Source of the DNA: Roseburia sp.
GTDB taxonomy: Bacteria > Bacillota > Clostridia > Lachnospirales > Lachnospiraceae
Length of the DNA stretch: 64,000 bases
Direction: 5' to 3'
NCBI GenBank assembly: GCA_022771695.1
Contig: JALEKJ010000057.1
Coordinates: 1 to 64,000, forward strand
Below, one piece after another: positions 49,914-58,762 of the stretch. The notes beneath the pieces are model-generated. The model saw nothing but the letters and a program-made list of their open reading frames with translations. It made no database searches and was not told where the DNA came from. Made by a program: the position numbers and the translations under genes. Each line of letters begins with the position of its first letter. The first letter of the stretch is position 1.

Positions 49914-52241
49914 TTACAACAGCGGATGCTCTGCGCGTGCACACAGCCTTGCAAATCTGCGGTCGATTTCCGCCTGAATCTCATCCGTGACAGGGCGGTA
50001 TTCCTCCTTTAACAAATGTTTGGTGCGCCCCATCATGCCAAGCCATTCTGTGACCGGAATCTGCTTTTTTTGTGCAATCGGGTTATAATTTAGTGCTGTT
50101 ATGCCGCGCTCTATCTCATACAGAGGGAAATAGCAGCAATCTACGGCGGCAGCAATCACGCTGCGCTCTAAGTTCGGCTTGTCGTTCCAGTTCAGCGGAC
50201 AGGCAGAGAGCGCTTTGATATAGGCGGTTCCGAATTCCCTTGAATAAGCGGCGGCTTTGGCAGCCTTTCGGATAAAATCCGCCGGGTTTGACTCCGCGAC
50301 CGTCGCGATATATGGGATGTGGGTTGCGGCCATCAGCTCCGGGGTGTCCTTATGGAAGAAGGATTTTCCGTACTGATCTTTTCCCACGTGGGAGGTGGAG
50401 CTTCTTGCGCCCATCGGTGTCGAGTAGGAAAGCTGATAGCCGGTGTTCATGTAGCCACCGTTATCGTACTCGAACATAATCAGTCGGTGTCCGCGCAGCG
50501 CCGTGCCGAGCGCGGAACCCATACCGATATCCATACCTCCGTCTCCGCTCACCATCAGGAAAGTTATCTGCCCTTTGGGGTATTCGCCGCGCTTCTGCTT
50601 TTGATGGAACACCTCGACGACACCACTTAAGGTCGCAGCACCGTTCTGAAACAGATTGTGCAGATACGGAATACGAAAAGCAGTCTTCGGATATCCGGTT
50701 GTCACAACCATGCCGCAGCCGGTCTGGAAAAGGATGACGACATTGCCCTCGATTCCCTTTAGTAGCAGGTTTAAATTGACCGGAATGCCGCAGCCCGGAC
50801 ATGCACCGTGCCCCGGAGCGATACGCATCGGCATGCCGGTGGTGTCCTTTAAGGCACCGCCTTTTACCACCATTTTTCCCGTAGCTTCGTCGAAAATACA
50901 GGTGGTGATACCTTTTTGGGATTCTTCCTCCGTAATCGGTTTAAAGTATTGTGGCTGTGCCTGATCGGAATCGGAGGTTCCCTCTGTAATACCATAGTAG
51001 TCAAACTCCGGCGCGTCTGCCGATAAACCTTCGCGAAACAGCGCGAGCGCATCCTCCACGAAAAAGTCTTTGCCGCCGAGACCGTAAATACGTGAGATGA
51101 CACGCGGCGCTGTGCCGATGCCAAAGGCAGTTCCTGCTTCTGCCATCCCGGAATGTCCCTGTAACGCAGCGCGAATCTCGAGCGACATATTTCCTCCGCC
51201 TGCACCGTAGCTGTCCTGACGGTCGGCTACGATAATGGTTTTGGCATTCCGGCATAATGTGCGCAATTCCTCCGCAGGAAAAGGACGCAGGACATAGATG
51301 GTAATAACACCCGCTTTTACGCCGTCTGCGCGGAGAATATCAACAGCTTCCATTGCCGTGTAGAAGGAAGAGCCAAGCACAAAAAGAAGAATATCGGCAT
51401 CCTCGGTCTGATAGTTTCCGCAGAAAGATAAGTTTCTGCCGGACAGCGCTTTGTATTCCGTGAATAAATCCGGAAGCTTTTTACGTGCTTCCTCCATAGC
51501 AAGATGGAGCTGATACCGGTTGTTGATGACATCCGGTTCATTCATATAAGAACCAATGGATACCGGGTGCTCGAAATCCAGTACGCTGGAAAAGCAATTT
51601 TCTCCGGTGGAGCAGTCCTTCGCAAACGCAGAGGTGTTCGGACTGTCGCTGGAAAGTTTCGGTCCGACATAGCGGCGTACCACCTCGTCATCGGAGAAAA
51701 CAAAGCATTTGCGTTTCTGATGACTGGTAAAAAAGCCGTCAAAAGCTACGACGACAGGTAGGCGCACCTGTTCTGCCAGCTTTAAGCCAAGAAGGTTAAA
51801 ATCGTAGACCTTCTGCGGTTCGTCGGCAAAGAGGATAATCCAACCGGTATTTAACATATACATGATGTCGCTGTGGTCGCCTTTGATGCAGAGCGGACCG
51901 GAAATCGTGCGGCAGGCGACATTCATCACCATAGGCATTCTTGTGCCGGACTGTACCGGAAACTGTTCGAGGGCATATAAAAGACCGTTGGCACTGGTTG
52001 CGTTAAAAACTCTTCCCCCGGCGGCAGAAGCCCCATAGCAGATGCCGGCAGCGCTGTGCTCGCCTTCTGCGGCAATCAGCATAATGTCGTGTTGCCCCTC
52101 GGCACGCATGATATCCAAATTTTCTGCAATCTGTGTGGACGGGGTAATCGGGTAGTATCCCATCACATGATAATTAATCTGCTTTGCGGCATAAGCAGCA
52201 AGCTCATTGCCGCTGTCATACATGATTTTCTGTTCTTCCAT
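49914..52241 (-). CDS. 2-oxoacid:ferredoxin oxidoreductase, fused alpha-beta subunits
   Basis: 775 aa. Residues ~1-385 are the alpha subunit (GNELAAYAAKQINYHVMGYYPITPST ... EGEHSAAGICYGAS), and ~470-760 the beta subunit with CPGCG and the thiamine-pyrophosphate motif GDGGMDIG ... EYDNGGYMNTG. In most anaerobes these are separate genes. The enzyme oxidatively decarboxylates a 2-oxoacid to acyl-CoA and reduced ferredoxin; pyruvate-, 2-ketoisovalerate- and 2-oxoglutarate-type enzymes cannot be told apart safely here. Start overlaps the previous gene's stop by one base (TAATG), with GGAGG upstream. Confidence 0.88.
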   Translation of the reverse strand: MEEQKIMYDSGNELAAYAAKQINYHVMGYYPITPSTQIAENLDIMRAEGQHDIMLIAAEGEHSAAGICYGASAAGGRVFNATSANGLLYALEQFPVQSGTRMPMVMNVACRTISGPLCIKGDHSDIMYMLNTGWIILFADEPQKVYDFNLLGLKLAEQVRLPVVVAFDGFFTSHQKRKCFVFSDDEVVRRYVGPKLSSDSPNTSAFAKDCSTGENCFSSVLDFEHPVSIGSYMNEPDVINNRYQLHLAMEEARKKLPDLFTEYKALSGRNLSFCGNYQTEDADILLFVLGSSFYTAMEAVDILRADGVKAGVITIYVLRPFPAEELRTLCRNAKTIIVADRQDSYGAGGGNMSLEIRAALQGHSGMAEAGTAFGIGTAPRVISRIYGLGGKDFFVEDALALFREGLSADAPEFDYYGITEGTSDSDQAQPQYFKPITEEESQKGITTCIFDEATGKMVVKGGALKDTTGMPMRIAPGHGACPGCGIPVNLNLLLKGIEGNVVILFQTGCGMVVTTGYPKTAFRIPYLHNLFQNGAATLSGVVEVFHQKQKRGEYPKGQITFLMVSGDGGMDIGMGSALGTALRGHRLIMFEYDNGGYMNTGYQLSYSTPMGARSSTSHVGKDQYGKSFFHKDTPELMAATHIPYIATVAESNPADFIRKAAKAAAYSREFGTAYIKALSACPLNWNDKPNLERSVIAAAVDCCYFPLYEIERGITALNYNPIAQKKQIPVTEWLGMMGRTKHLLKEEYRPVTDEIQAEIDRRFARLCARAEHPLL

Positions 52242-53332
52242 TACACAACACCTCCGTCGACTCTCTTTTCATCCAGATAGGAATCACTGTTAATCCAGGA
52301 ATTCGCGCCGACCTCCTGATAGGTGATGACATCCGGCAACAGATGCTGATTCGGCATGAAATGTGGTTTCTTCGGGTAATCTTTTTCTAAAGCGGTAACA
52401 AGTGCGTTTGTCGGGCAGACCTCGACGCAGCGCAGGCAGCCCTTGCAGTGGTAGTAATCAACGCCTTGATTTACCATACATTCCTTCCCGTTATAGATGC
52501 CCGGCGCAAATTGGAAGACCATATCCGGGCAGGTCGAATCGCAGAGCCCACAGTTGATACACTTTTCCGGTATGAAAAGAGGAATATAGCCTTCTCTGGA
52601 AGGAGAGAGATTATTGGATACCGTGCTTCCGATACGTGGATTGATGCCGCCGATGGGGGCGTTGTCATATCCCCATGCAAACTGCTCCTTTCCGCCTGTG
52701 GGAAGCGGCTCGACATTCCGCTCATCGGAAGCCTTTTTCAAAAGGGAATATCCTTCTCTGACACCCTTTAGGTTGGCATCAATCAGGGCAGGATATTTCT
52801 TTCCGATGGTGTCACGGCAGAGTCGTTCTACATCCTCTAAAGGAATAAAGCCGGAAGCCTTTGCGATTGCGCCGAGCATCACCATATTGATGCGGGACTT
52901 GCATTCCATTGCGATGGAAAGAGCATCCAGGCAGTATAGTTCTCCCATGGAAATATGGTACTTTTCCGCAGCATCATCCGGGGAGAGCGGGGTGTTTAAG
53001 ATGATTTTCGTATCGACGGATACGCCGTCTAACACCGGATATGTGCCGATTAGTCCTTCATGGAAGATTGCAAGAAGGTGCGGGTGGGTGACGGGACTGT
53101 TGATGCGAAGCGGTTTTTCATTATCGCACCAGCGGATATATGCTTTGACGGGGGAACCGCGCTTCTCCGAGCCATAGCTGGAGAAGCTTAAGGAATTTAA
53201 GGACAGGGAGAGAGCCCCCAGCTCACCCAGCATCTTTCCGCAGAGATTCGCACCAAGACCGCCAATGCTTTCTAAACGTATCTCAAAATAGCCGTGTTCA
53301 TTTGTAACAGGCAGTATAGTTTTTTCACTCAT
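52241..53332 (-). CDS. 2-oxoacid:ferredoxin oxidoreductase, gamma subunit fused to ferredoxin
   Basis: 363 aa from the ATG at 53332, which has AGGAGG seven bases upstream; a longer frame adds 23 residues without support. Residues ~10-200 are the gamma domain (GGLGANLCGKMLGELG). Residues ~275-340 hold two 4Fe-4S motifs, CINCGLCDSTCPD and CKGCLRCVEVCPT, so the delta (ferredoxin) subunit is fused. With the downstream alpha-beta protein it would form the complete complex from two genes, carrying electrons from the thiamine centre to ferredoxin. Confidence 0.9.
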   Translation of the reverse strand: MSEKTILPVTNEHGYFEIRLESIGGLGANLCGKMLGELGALSLSLNSLSFSSYGSEKRGSPVKAYIRWCDNEKPLRINSPVTHPHLLAIFHEGLIGTYPVLDGVSVDTKIILNTPLSPDDAAEKYHISMGELYCLDALSIAMECKSRINMVMLGAIAKASGFIPLEDVERLCRDTIGKKYPALIDANLKGVREGYSLLKKASDERNVEPLPTGGKEQFAWGYDNAPIGGINPRIGSTVSNNLSPSREGYIPLFIPEKCINCGLCDSTCPDMVFQFAPGIYNGKECMVNQGVDYYHCKGCLRCVEVCPTNALVTALEKDYPKKPHFMPNQHLLPDVITYQEVGANSWINSDSYLDEKRVDGGVV

Positions 53333-53464
53333 AAGAAACCTCCTGTTTTGGCATAATCTTTTGCTAGTATGTGCATCTTTCTCAAAAAAATTCCTGTACA
53401 AGCAGAGAAAAAATAAGTAGAATAAGAAACGGAAATTTCATATGAAAAGACGAGTGAATGTGTA

Positions 53465-54625
53465 ATGCATAAGATAATAGAATTTATAAAAAAAGAAACG
53501 ATACTAATCATTGCCACAGTGCTGGCAATCTTATCTGTATACTGGGTACCGCCAAGCAGCACATATTTTTCTTATATTGACTGGCGTGTGCTTGGAATAT
53601 TGCTTTCCCTGATGATTGTGATGGCAGGATTCCAGAAGAACGGGCTGTTTGATACCATCGGAAGAAGGCTTCTGGAGCATACGAAGAATACAGCGCAGCT
53701 TGTGGGCGTGTTGGTATTCTTATGCTTTTTTTCAGGCATGCTCATTACCAACGATGTGGCGCTGCTGACGTTTGTGCCGTTTGCGGTGTTGACATTGCAG
53801 AAGTGCCGCCAGGAACGCCTCATGGTGCTGGTGCTTATCTTGCAGACGATTGCGGCGAACTTGGGTAGCATGCTCACACCAATCGGCAACCCGCAGAATC
53901 TGTATCTGTATAATCTTTCGGGCATGAAGATGGGCGAGTTTCTTTTGCTGATGTTGCCCTATACGGCGGTAGCGGGCGTACTGCTTCTAATCGTCATTTT
54001 TGTGCTGAGTGCGAGAAAGCAAAAGATTTCGATGGACGCGTGTGTATTGCAGGAAAAATCTGTGGATGCGCATCAGAGAGCAGATGAGTCGGAAAGCCGT
54101 CGGAAAAATGTGGTCTATCTGGTGCTTTTTGTATTCTGTATTTTGGTTGTTTTGCGTCTTCTTCCATATTATCTGGTGCTGGCAGCAGTGCTTGTCGTGG
54201 TATTTATGATGGACCGCGAAGTGTTTGTAAGGGTGGATTATTGTCTATTGCTTACATTTATCAGCTTTTTTATTTTTACCGGAAATATGGGAAATCTTCC
54301 GGCAATCCGTGACACGCTGCAGAGTCTTGTGGTGGGAAGAGAGCTTGGCATAGGTATTCTGACAAGCCAGATTATCAGCAATGTGCCGGCGGCGCTTTTG
54401 CTGTCAGGATTTACGGAGGATTACCGCACATTACTGTTGGGTGTGAATATCGGAGGATTGGGAACCTTGATTGCCTCCATGGCAAGCCTTATCTCCTACA
54501 AGATATATGCGCAGCATTATAATCGCACCAAAGGTATCTATCTTCTATGGTTCACGGTGGCGAATCTGTTGTTTTTGGCAATCTTGCTGATTACAGCAAT
54601 CGGTATGACACATAATATCGGGTAA
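53465..54625 (+). CDS. SLC13/ArsB-type anion transporter
   Basis: 386 aa with about ten membrane segments. The repeated core IDWRVLGILLSLMIVMAGFQKNGLFD ... ITNDVALLTFVPFAVL and IGNPQNLYLYNLSG belongs to the ion-transporter (CitMHS/ArsB/NhaD) superfamily; the NDVALL and GNPQN helix-turn motifs are the substrate and ion sites. It may take up a dicarboxylate, export an anion or exchange sodium. Shorter than most ArsB proteins. The promoter region is shared with the divergent oxidoreductase gene. Confidence 0.8.
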   Translation: MHKIIEFIKKETILIIATVLAILSVYWVPPSSTYFSYIDWRVLGILLSLMIVMAGFQKNGLFDTIGRRLLEHTKNTAQLVGVLVFLCFFSGMLITNDVALLTFVPFAVLTLQKCRQERLMVLVLILQTIAANLGSMLTPIGNPQNLYLYNLSGMKMGEFLLLMLPYTAVAGVLLLIVIFVLSARKQKISMDACVLQEKSVDAHQRADESESRRKNVVYLVLFVFCILVVLRLLPYYLVLAAVLVVVFMMDREVFVRVDYCLLLTFISFFIFTGNMGNLPAIRDTLQSLVVGRELGIGILTSQIISNVPAALLLSGFTEDYRTLLLGVNIGGLGTLIASMASLISYKIYAQHYNRTKGIYLLWFTVANLLFLAILLITAIGMTHNIG

Positions 54626-54672
54626 ATGGAAATGGTCTGCGATAAGAGAAATGGAAAGTCAGGAATTGAGAT

Positions 54673-55530
54673 ATGGAAAAGAGAGAATTAAATAAAACCA
54701 GTATAAAGGGAACGATTTTTGTATTGCTTTCTGCCATCTGCTTTAGTCTGGGCGGTGTACTGATCAAGTCGATTCCGTGGTCGTCCGTGACGATTCAGGG
54801 TATTCGTAGCATCTTTTCATCACTTGTCATCGGCAGTTTTATGCTGATGCGGCATCAGCGCTTTGTCGTAAATAAGACCGTGCTTTTGGGGGCGGTATTT
54901 AACACGGTAATGGCGTTTACGTTTGTGGCAGCGACGAAGATGACGACTGCTGCGAACGCGATTGTGCTTCAGTTTACAGAACCGATTTTTGTGATTTTGC
55001 TGTTATGGGTTCTTTATAAAAAGAAACCGGGCAAAGATGCGCTGCTTGCCTGTGTGGTCGTGTTTTCCGGAATCCTTTGCTTTTTCTTTGAATCGTTAAG
55101 CGCCGGCGGAATGGTGGGCAACATGCTTGCTATCTTTTCCGGCTTGACCTATGCGTTGGTAATGTTGATGAAAGGATTTAAGGGATCTGATTTCGAGTCA
55201 TCGCTTTTGATTTCAAACGCTATAAGCATGATAATCGGTATTCCGGCTTTACTAAAAGAAACGGACTACTCCGTGGAAATATGGGGATTCATGATTTTAC
55301 TTGGTGTGTTTCAGTTTGGATTTTCCTATGTATTCTTGTCAAAAGGTTTAGATTATGTGTCTCCGGTTACTGCATCACTGACATCTGCCATTGAGCCGAT
55401 ATTGAATCCTCTTTTGGTGGCGGCGTTTTGCGGAGAGACAATTGGTGCGTTGGGAATCGTCGGGGCGGTTCTGGTTGTCGGGGCATCGACAACCTACAAT
55501 GTATTACAGGCGATGAAGACGGAGAGATGA
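54673..55530 (+). CDS. EamA-family (DMT) transporter
   Basis: 285 aa with ten membrane helices in two EamA repeats (~10-140 and ~150-280). LLSAICFSLGGVLIKSIPWSSVTIQGIRSIFSS and LTSAIEPILNPLLVAAFCGETIG are typical. Such proteins export or import small metabolites such as amino acids or nucleosides; the substrate is unknown. It follows the anion transporter by 47 bases and is followed by a terminator. Confidence 0.85.
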   Translation: MEKRELNKTSIKGTIFVLLSAICFSLGGVLIKSIPWSSVTIQGIRSIFSSLVIGSFMLMRHQRFVVNKTVLLGAVFNTVMAFTFVAATKMTTAANAIVLQFTEPIFVILLLWVLYKKKPGKDALLACVVVFSGILCFFFESLSAGGMVGNMLAIFSGLTYALVMLMKGFKGSDFESSLLISNAISMIIGIPALLKETDYSVEIWGFMILLGVFQFGFSYVFLSKGLDYVSPVTASLTSAIEPILNPLLVAAFCGETIGALGIVGAVLVVGASTTYNVLQAMKTER

Positions 55531-55598
55531 AAAAGAGCAACTGCAAGCGGCGGCACGAATCATTGAAAATGTTGCGAAAATAAAAAAGAAATAGAAAA

Positions 55599-55636
55599 AG
55601 GTGGAATGCAATTAATTGTACTCCGCCTAATTTTTT
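55599..55636 (+). terminator. terminator after EamA
   Basis: AGGTGGAATGCAAT pairs with ATTGTACTCCGCCT (one mismatch, G-U pairs), followed by AATTTTTT. Confidence 0.7.
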
Positions 55637-55671
55637 GAAAAAGAAATAAAGAATATAAACAATTTATAAAA

Positions 55672-55714
55672 TTAGCACTCGCCTATTGACAGTGCTAACA
55701 ACAGGGTGTATAAC
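55672..55714 (+). promoter_or_regulatory. CIRCE operator and promoter of the hsp20 genes
   Basis: TTAGCACTC-N9-CAGTGCTAA (55672-55698) matches the CIRCE consensus TTAGCACTC-N9-GAGTGCTAA except for one base. It overlaps the -35 of a promoter TTGACA (55686-55691), 17 bases, TATAAC (55709-55714). HrcA binding would block RNA polymerase until heat shock. Confidence 0.9.
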
Positions 55715-55775
55715 ATAGTCACAACCAAGGAAACAAGGTAAACAAACATAAAAGTTTTGAAAGGAGCGATGACTT

Positions 55776-56198
55776 ATGTTAATGCCTAGTATTTTTGGAG
55801 AGAGCTTTTTGGACGACTTTTTTGATTCACCGTTTACGACAGGTTATGATGCAAGTAGCCTGATGCATACCGATATTAAAGATACCGATACGGGCTATGA
55901 ACTCACGATGGATATGCCTGGTGTGAAGAAGGAAGATGTAACTGCACAGCTTAAGGATGGTTATCTGACCATTCAGGCATCCTCGAATTCCGAGAGGGAG
56001 GAAAAGGATGACGATGGCAGATATATCCGCAGAGAGCGTTATGTCGGTTCTTCGAGCAGAAGCTTTTATGTAGGCGAAGATGTGACCGAGGAAGATATCC
56101 GGGCAAGATTTGAGGATGGTACCCTTAAGATACTGATTCCGAAGAAGGAAGCAAAAGCTGCGGTAGAACAGCAGAAGTACATTGCGATTGAAGGATAA
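55776..56198 (+). CDS. Hsp20-family small heat-shock protein, copy 1
   Basis: 140 aa. Alpha-crystallin domain (~30-130): TDTGYELTMDMPGVKKEDVTAQLKDGYLTIQASSN, then VTEEDIRARFEDGTLKILIPKKE with the C-terminal ILIPK motif. It holds unfolding proteins as an ATP-independent chaperone. AAAGGAGCG precedes the ATG. Controlled by CIRCE at 55672, and followed 31 bases later by a close paralogue. Confidence 0.93.
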   Translation: MLMPSIFGESFLDDFFDSPFTTGYDASSLMHTDIKDTDTGYELTMDMPGVKKEDVTAQLKDGYLTIQASSNSEREEKDDDGRYIRRERYVGSSSRSFYVGEDVTEEDIRARFEDGTLKILIPKKEAKAAVEQQKYIAIEG

Positions 56199-56229
56199 TT
56201 TGGGATTGTGTGAAAAGGAGGAATGACTT

Positions 56230-56691
56230 ATGTTAATGCCTAGTGTATTTGGAAGAGATATGTTTGATGACTTTTTTGACTTTCCGTTTTTCGATGATAA
56301 AGATATGAAGAAGATGGAGAAACAACTGTATGGGCGCAGAGGCAAGAATCTGATGAAGACGGATGTGCGGGAGAAAGCGGACAGTTACGAGCTGACGATG
56401 GACCTGCCGGGATTTAAGAAGGATGAGGTTACCGCACAGCTTAAGGACGGTTATCTGACGGTTTCGGCTGCGAAAGGTCTTGATAAGGATGAGCAGGAGA
56501 AAGACAACGGCAGGTATATTCGTAGGGAGCGTTACGCAGGTGCCTGTCAGCGAAGCTTTTATGTGGGCGAGGATATCGCAGAGGAAGATATCAAGGCATC
56601 CTTTAAGCATGGTATCCTAAAACTGTCCATTCCGAAGAGGGAAGCAAAGGCAGCGGTGGAAGACAAACATTATATAGCGATTGAAGGCTAA
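56230..56691 (+). CDS. Hsp20-family small heat-shock protein, copy 2
   Basis: 153 aa, a paralogue of the preceding gene (same MLMPSVFG start, MDLPGFKKDEVTAQLKDGYLTV core, SFYVGED and LSIPKREAKAAVE). A Lys-rich insertion near residues 25-45 is not in copy 1. Same ribosome site AAAAGGAGGAATG and near-identical leader, so the pair is a tandem duplication. It shares the CIRCE-controlled transcript and ends at a strong terminator. Confidence 0.93.
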   Translation: MLMPSVFGRDMFDDFFDFPFFDDKDMKKMEKQLYGRRGKNLMKTDVREKADSYELTMDLPGFKKDEVTAQLKDGYLTVSAAKGLDKDEQEKDNGRYIRRERYAGACQRSFYVGEDIAEEDIKASFKHGILKLSIPKREAKAAVEDKHYIAIEG

Positions 56692-56700
56692 ATGACGACG

Positions 56701-56739
56701 GCCCGGAAAAGACGATGTGCTTTTCCGGGCTGTTTTTTT
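56701..56739 (+). terminator. terminator after the hsp20 genes
   Basis: Perfect GCCCGGAAAA/TTTTCCGGGC stem (56701-56710 with 56721-56730), then TGTTTTTTT. Confidence 0.88.
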
Positions 56740-56770
56740 ATGCAATAGGAAATTTTTTCCTATTGCATAA
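56738..56770. repeat. perfect inverted repeat downstream of hsp20
   Basis: TTATGCAATAGGAAA (56738-56752) and its exact reverse complement (56756-56770) around a TTT spacer. It is not followed by T, so it is not a simple terminator on the plus strand; an operator or a fold-back element is possible. Confidence 0.5.
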
Positions 56771-56937
56771 AAATGTAGAAAAATAATACATGCCGTTCCT
56801 TACATAGATTTTACAAAACGATGCAGAGACATTTTACATTTCCTCATTAGTATAGATGTGACGAAGAATAGGTAAAATAGCATCGCTGCGTTCGCAGTGA
56901 AAGGGCGGCTTTGGGACGCCGCAGAAAAGAGGCATAT

Positions 56938-57732
56938 ATGGAACAAACATTGGTCTGGGCACATCGCGGTGCCAGCGGATATGCGCCGGAAAATACGATG
57001 CCGGCGTTTGAAAAGGCAATCGAGATGGGAGCAGACGGCATCGAACTGGATGTACAGCTGACAAAAGATGGCGAATTGGTGATTTTGCACGATGAAACGA
57101 TTGACCGTACCAGTGATGGGAGCGGCTGGGTGCGGGACATGACTTACGCCAAGCTTTCCAGATACAACTATAATCAGAAACAGCCGGAATACGGACATGT
57201 CCGCATTCCTACGTTAGAGGAAGTCTATGCGCTATTACAGCCGACCGGTCTGACGGTCAATGTGGAAATAAAGACCGGAGAGGTATTTTATCCGGAGCTT
57301 GAGGACCGCGTGCTTGATTTGACGGCACGTATGGGAATGGAGGAGCGTGTAATTTACTCTTCCTTCAATCACTATACGGTGCAGCGAATCAAAGAGTTGA
57401 ATCCCGAGGCGAAGACCGGAATGCTCTATTGTGACGGCATCATCAATCCCGTCAGCTATGCAAAGTATGTGGTAGGTGCCGATGCACTTCACCCGGCACT
57501 ATATAACCTGCAATATCCGGGAGTCTTAAAAGATTGCAAGAAGCATGGAAGAAAAGTGCATGTCTGGACTGTGAATAAGGAAGCGGATATGCGAGGCGTC
57601 TGCGAGCTGCAGGTAGACGCGATGATTACAAACTATCCGGATCTCGGCAAAAAAGTTGCGGCAGAATATCATTGCGGTACGCTGGAGCCGGAGCTTGTGC
57701 GAGCGCTTCGTATGAAAGAGGAACAGAAATGA
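56938..57732 (+). CDS. glycerophosphodiester phosphodiesterase
   Basis: 264 aa from the ATG at 56938 (AAGAGG seven bases upstream; an upstream in-frame ATG at 56911 adds nine atypical residues). GDPD barrel with WAHRGASGYAPENTMPAFEKA, GIELDVQLTKDG and LHDETIDRT, the metal and catalytic His/Glu set. It hydrolyses glycerophosphodiesters such as glycerophosphocholine to glycerol-3-phosphate and an alcohol. Intracellular. Its stop overlaps the next gene's start (ATGA), so it is translationally coupled to the lipase-like gene. Confidence 0.93.
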   Translation: MEQTLVWAHRGASGYAPENTMPAFEKAIEMGADGIELDVQLTKDGELVILHDETIDRTSDGSGWVRDMTYAKLSRYNYNQKQPEYGHVRIPTLEEVYALLQPTGLTVNVEIKTGEVFYPELEDRVLDLTARMGMEERVIYSSFNHYTVQRIKELNPEAKTGMLYCDGIINPVSYAKYVVGADALHPALYNLQYPGVLKDCKKHGRKVHVWTVNKEADMRGVCELQVDAMITNYPDLGKKVAAEYHCGTLEPELVRALRMKEEQK

Positions 57733-58742
57733 TGGCATATTTTGCGGAGGAAGGTTTCGCGGACTGGATGCGGCAGGAGGTAGAACCCTACTTAAGACAG
57801 CATGGTGAGCAGGGATGTTTTCTCGGCAGTGGAGGCGTTGCCATTCACTATCACCGGTTTCAGCTGACAGGTGCAAAAAAATGCGTAGTAATTTCCCACG
57901 GATTTTGTGAGTTCGCGGAAAAATATAACGAAATGATTTATTATCTGATGCATGCAGGGTATTCCGTTTACATTCCGGAGCATCGCGGGCACGGATATTC
58001 GGACCGGAGTACGCCGGATGCGGAGATGGTACACGTCGAAGCTTATGAGGACTATGTCAGAGATTTTGTGACTTTTGTAAAGACCGTGGTTGTACCCAGG
58101 GAGAAGGAGCGCTATCTGCTCGGGCATTCCATGGGCGGTGCAATCGCAATTCTTACTTTAGAGCAGTATCCCACGCTTTTTCGCGCGGCGGTGCTTTCTT
58201 CTCCGATGTGTGGGATGAAGACGGGGCGATTTTCAAACCGTCTGGCGGATTTGGTGGCATGGATGTGCTGCCGGCTGGGCAAAGGAAAAAGCTATGCGAT
58301 AGGGCAGAGCGGCTTTCGGGAGATGCCGGATTTTGCGGGAAGCAGTTGTGTGTCGGAGGCGCGTTATCAATATATTTTTCAAAAAAGGCTGGAATGTCCG
58401 CAATATCGTACCTATGGCGGCAGCTATGCGTGGGTGCATGCGGGAATAAAGGCAGGGCGACAGTTGATGAAGAAAAAGAATCTGGAAAAAATCAGCATTC
58501 CGATACTGCTTTTTATGGCGGGGAATGAGCATATGGTGGATAACGTTAAAATCGAAGAGTTTGCCAAGCACACAAAGCAGACACAGCTGGTGATGGTGCA
58601 AAACGCCAAGCATGAGATTTTCAATGCGGACAGAGAAAGCCGCAGAGCCTACTACGAAGAGGTTTTTGCGTTTTTGCGGAAAGCGCATGATGTGGGAGAT
58701 ACAAATATCACAACAGATACAAAGAATAGGAGAGACGAATAG
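57729..58742 (+). CDS. alpha/beta hydrolase, monoglyceride lipase / lysophospholipase type
   Basis: 337 aa from the first of two adjacent ATG codons, overlapping the GDPD stop by four bases. Serine hydrolase fold: VISHGFCEFAEKYNEMIYYL, EHRGHGYSDRS, nucleophile serine in GHSMGG, and a C-terminal AKHEIFNADRES with the catalytic His. It probably cleaves lysophospholipids or monoacylglycerols, whose head groups would feed the coupled GDPD. No signal peptide, so cytoplasmic or membrane-associated. Confidence 0.87.
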   Translation: MMAYFAEEGFADWMRQEVEPYLRQHGEQGCFLGSGGVAIHYHRFQLTGAKKCVVISHGFCEFAEKYNEMIYYLMHAGYSVYIPEHRGHGYSDRSTPDAEMVHVEAYEDYVRDFVTFVKTVVVPREKERYLLGHSMGGAIAILTLEQYPTLFRAAVLSSPMCGMKTGRFSNRLADLVAWMCCRLGKGKSYAIGQSGFREMPDFAGSSCVSEARYQYIFQKRLECPQYRTYGGSYAWVHAGIKAGRQLMKKKNLEKISIPILLFMAGNEHMVDNVKIEEFAKHTKQTQLVMVQNAKHEIFNADRESRRAYYEEVFAFLRKAHDVGDTNITTDTKNRRDE

Positions 58743-58762
58743 AGAAAGCTATGAGGACAAAA

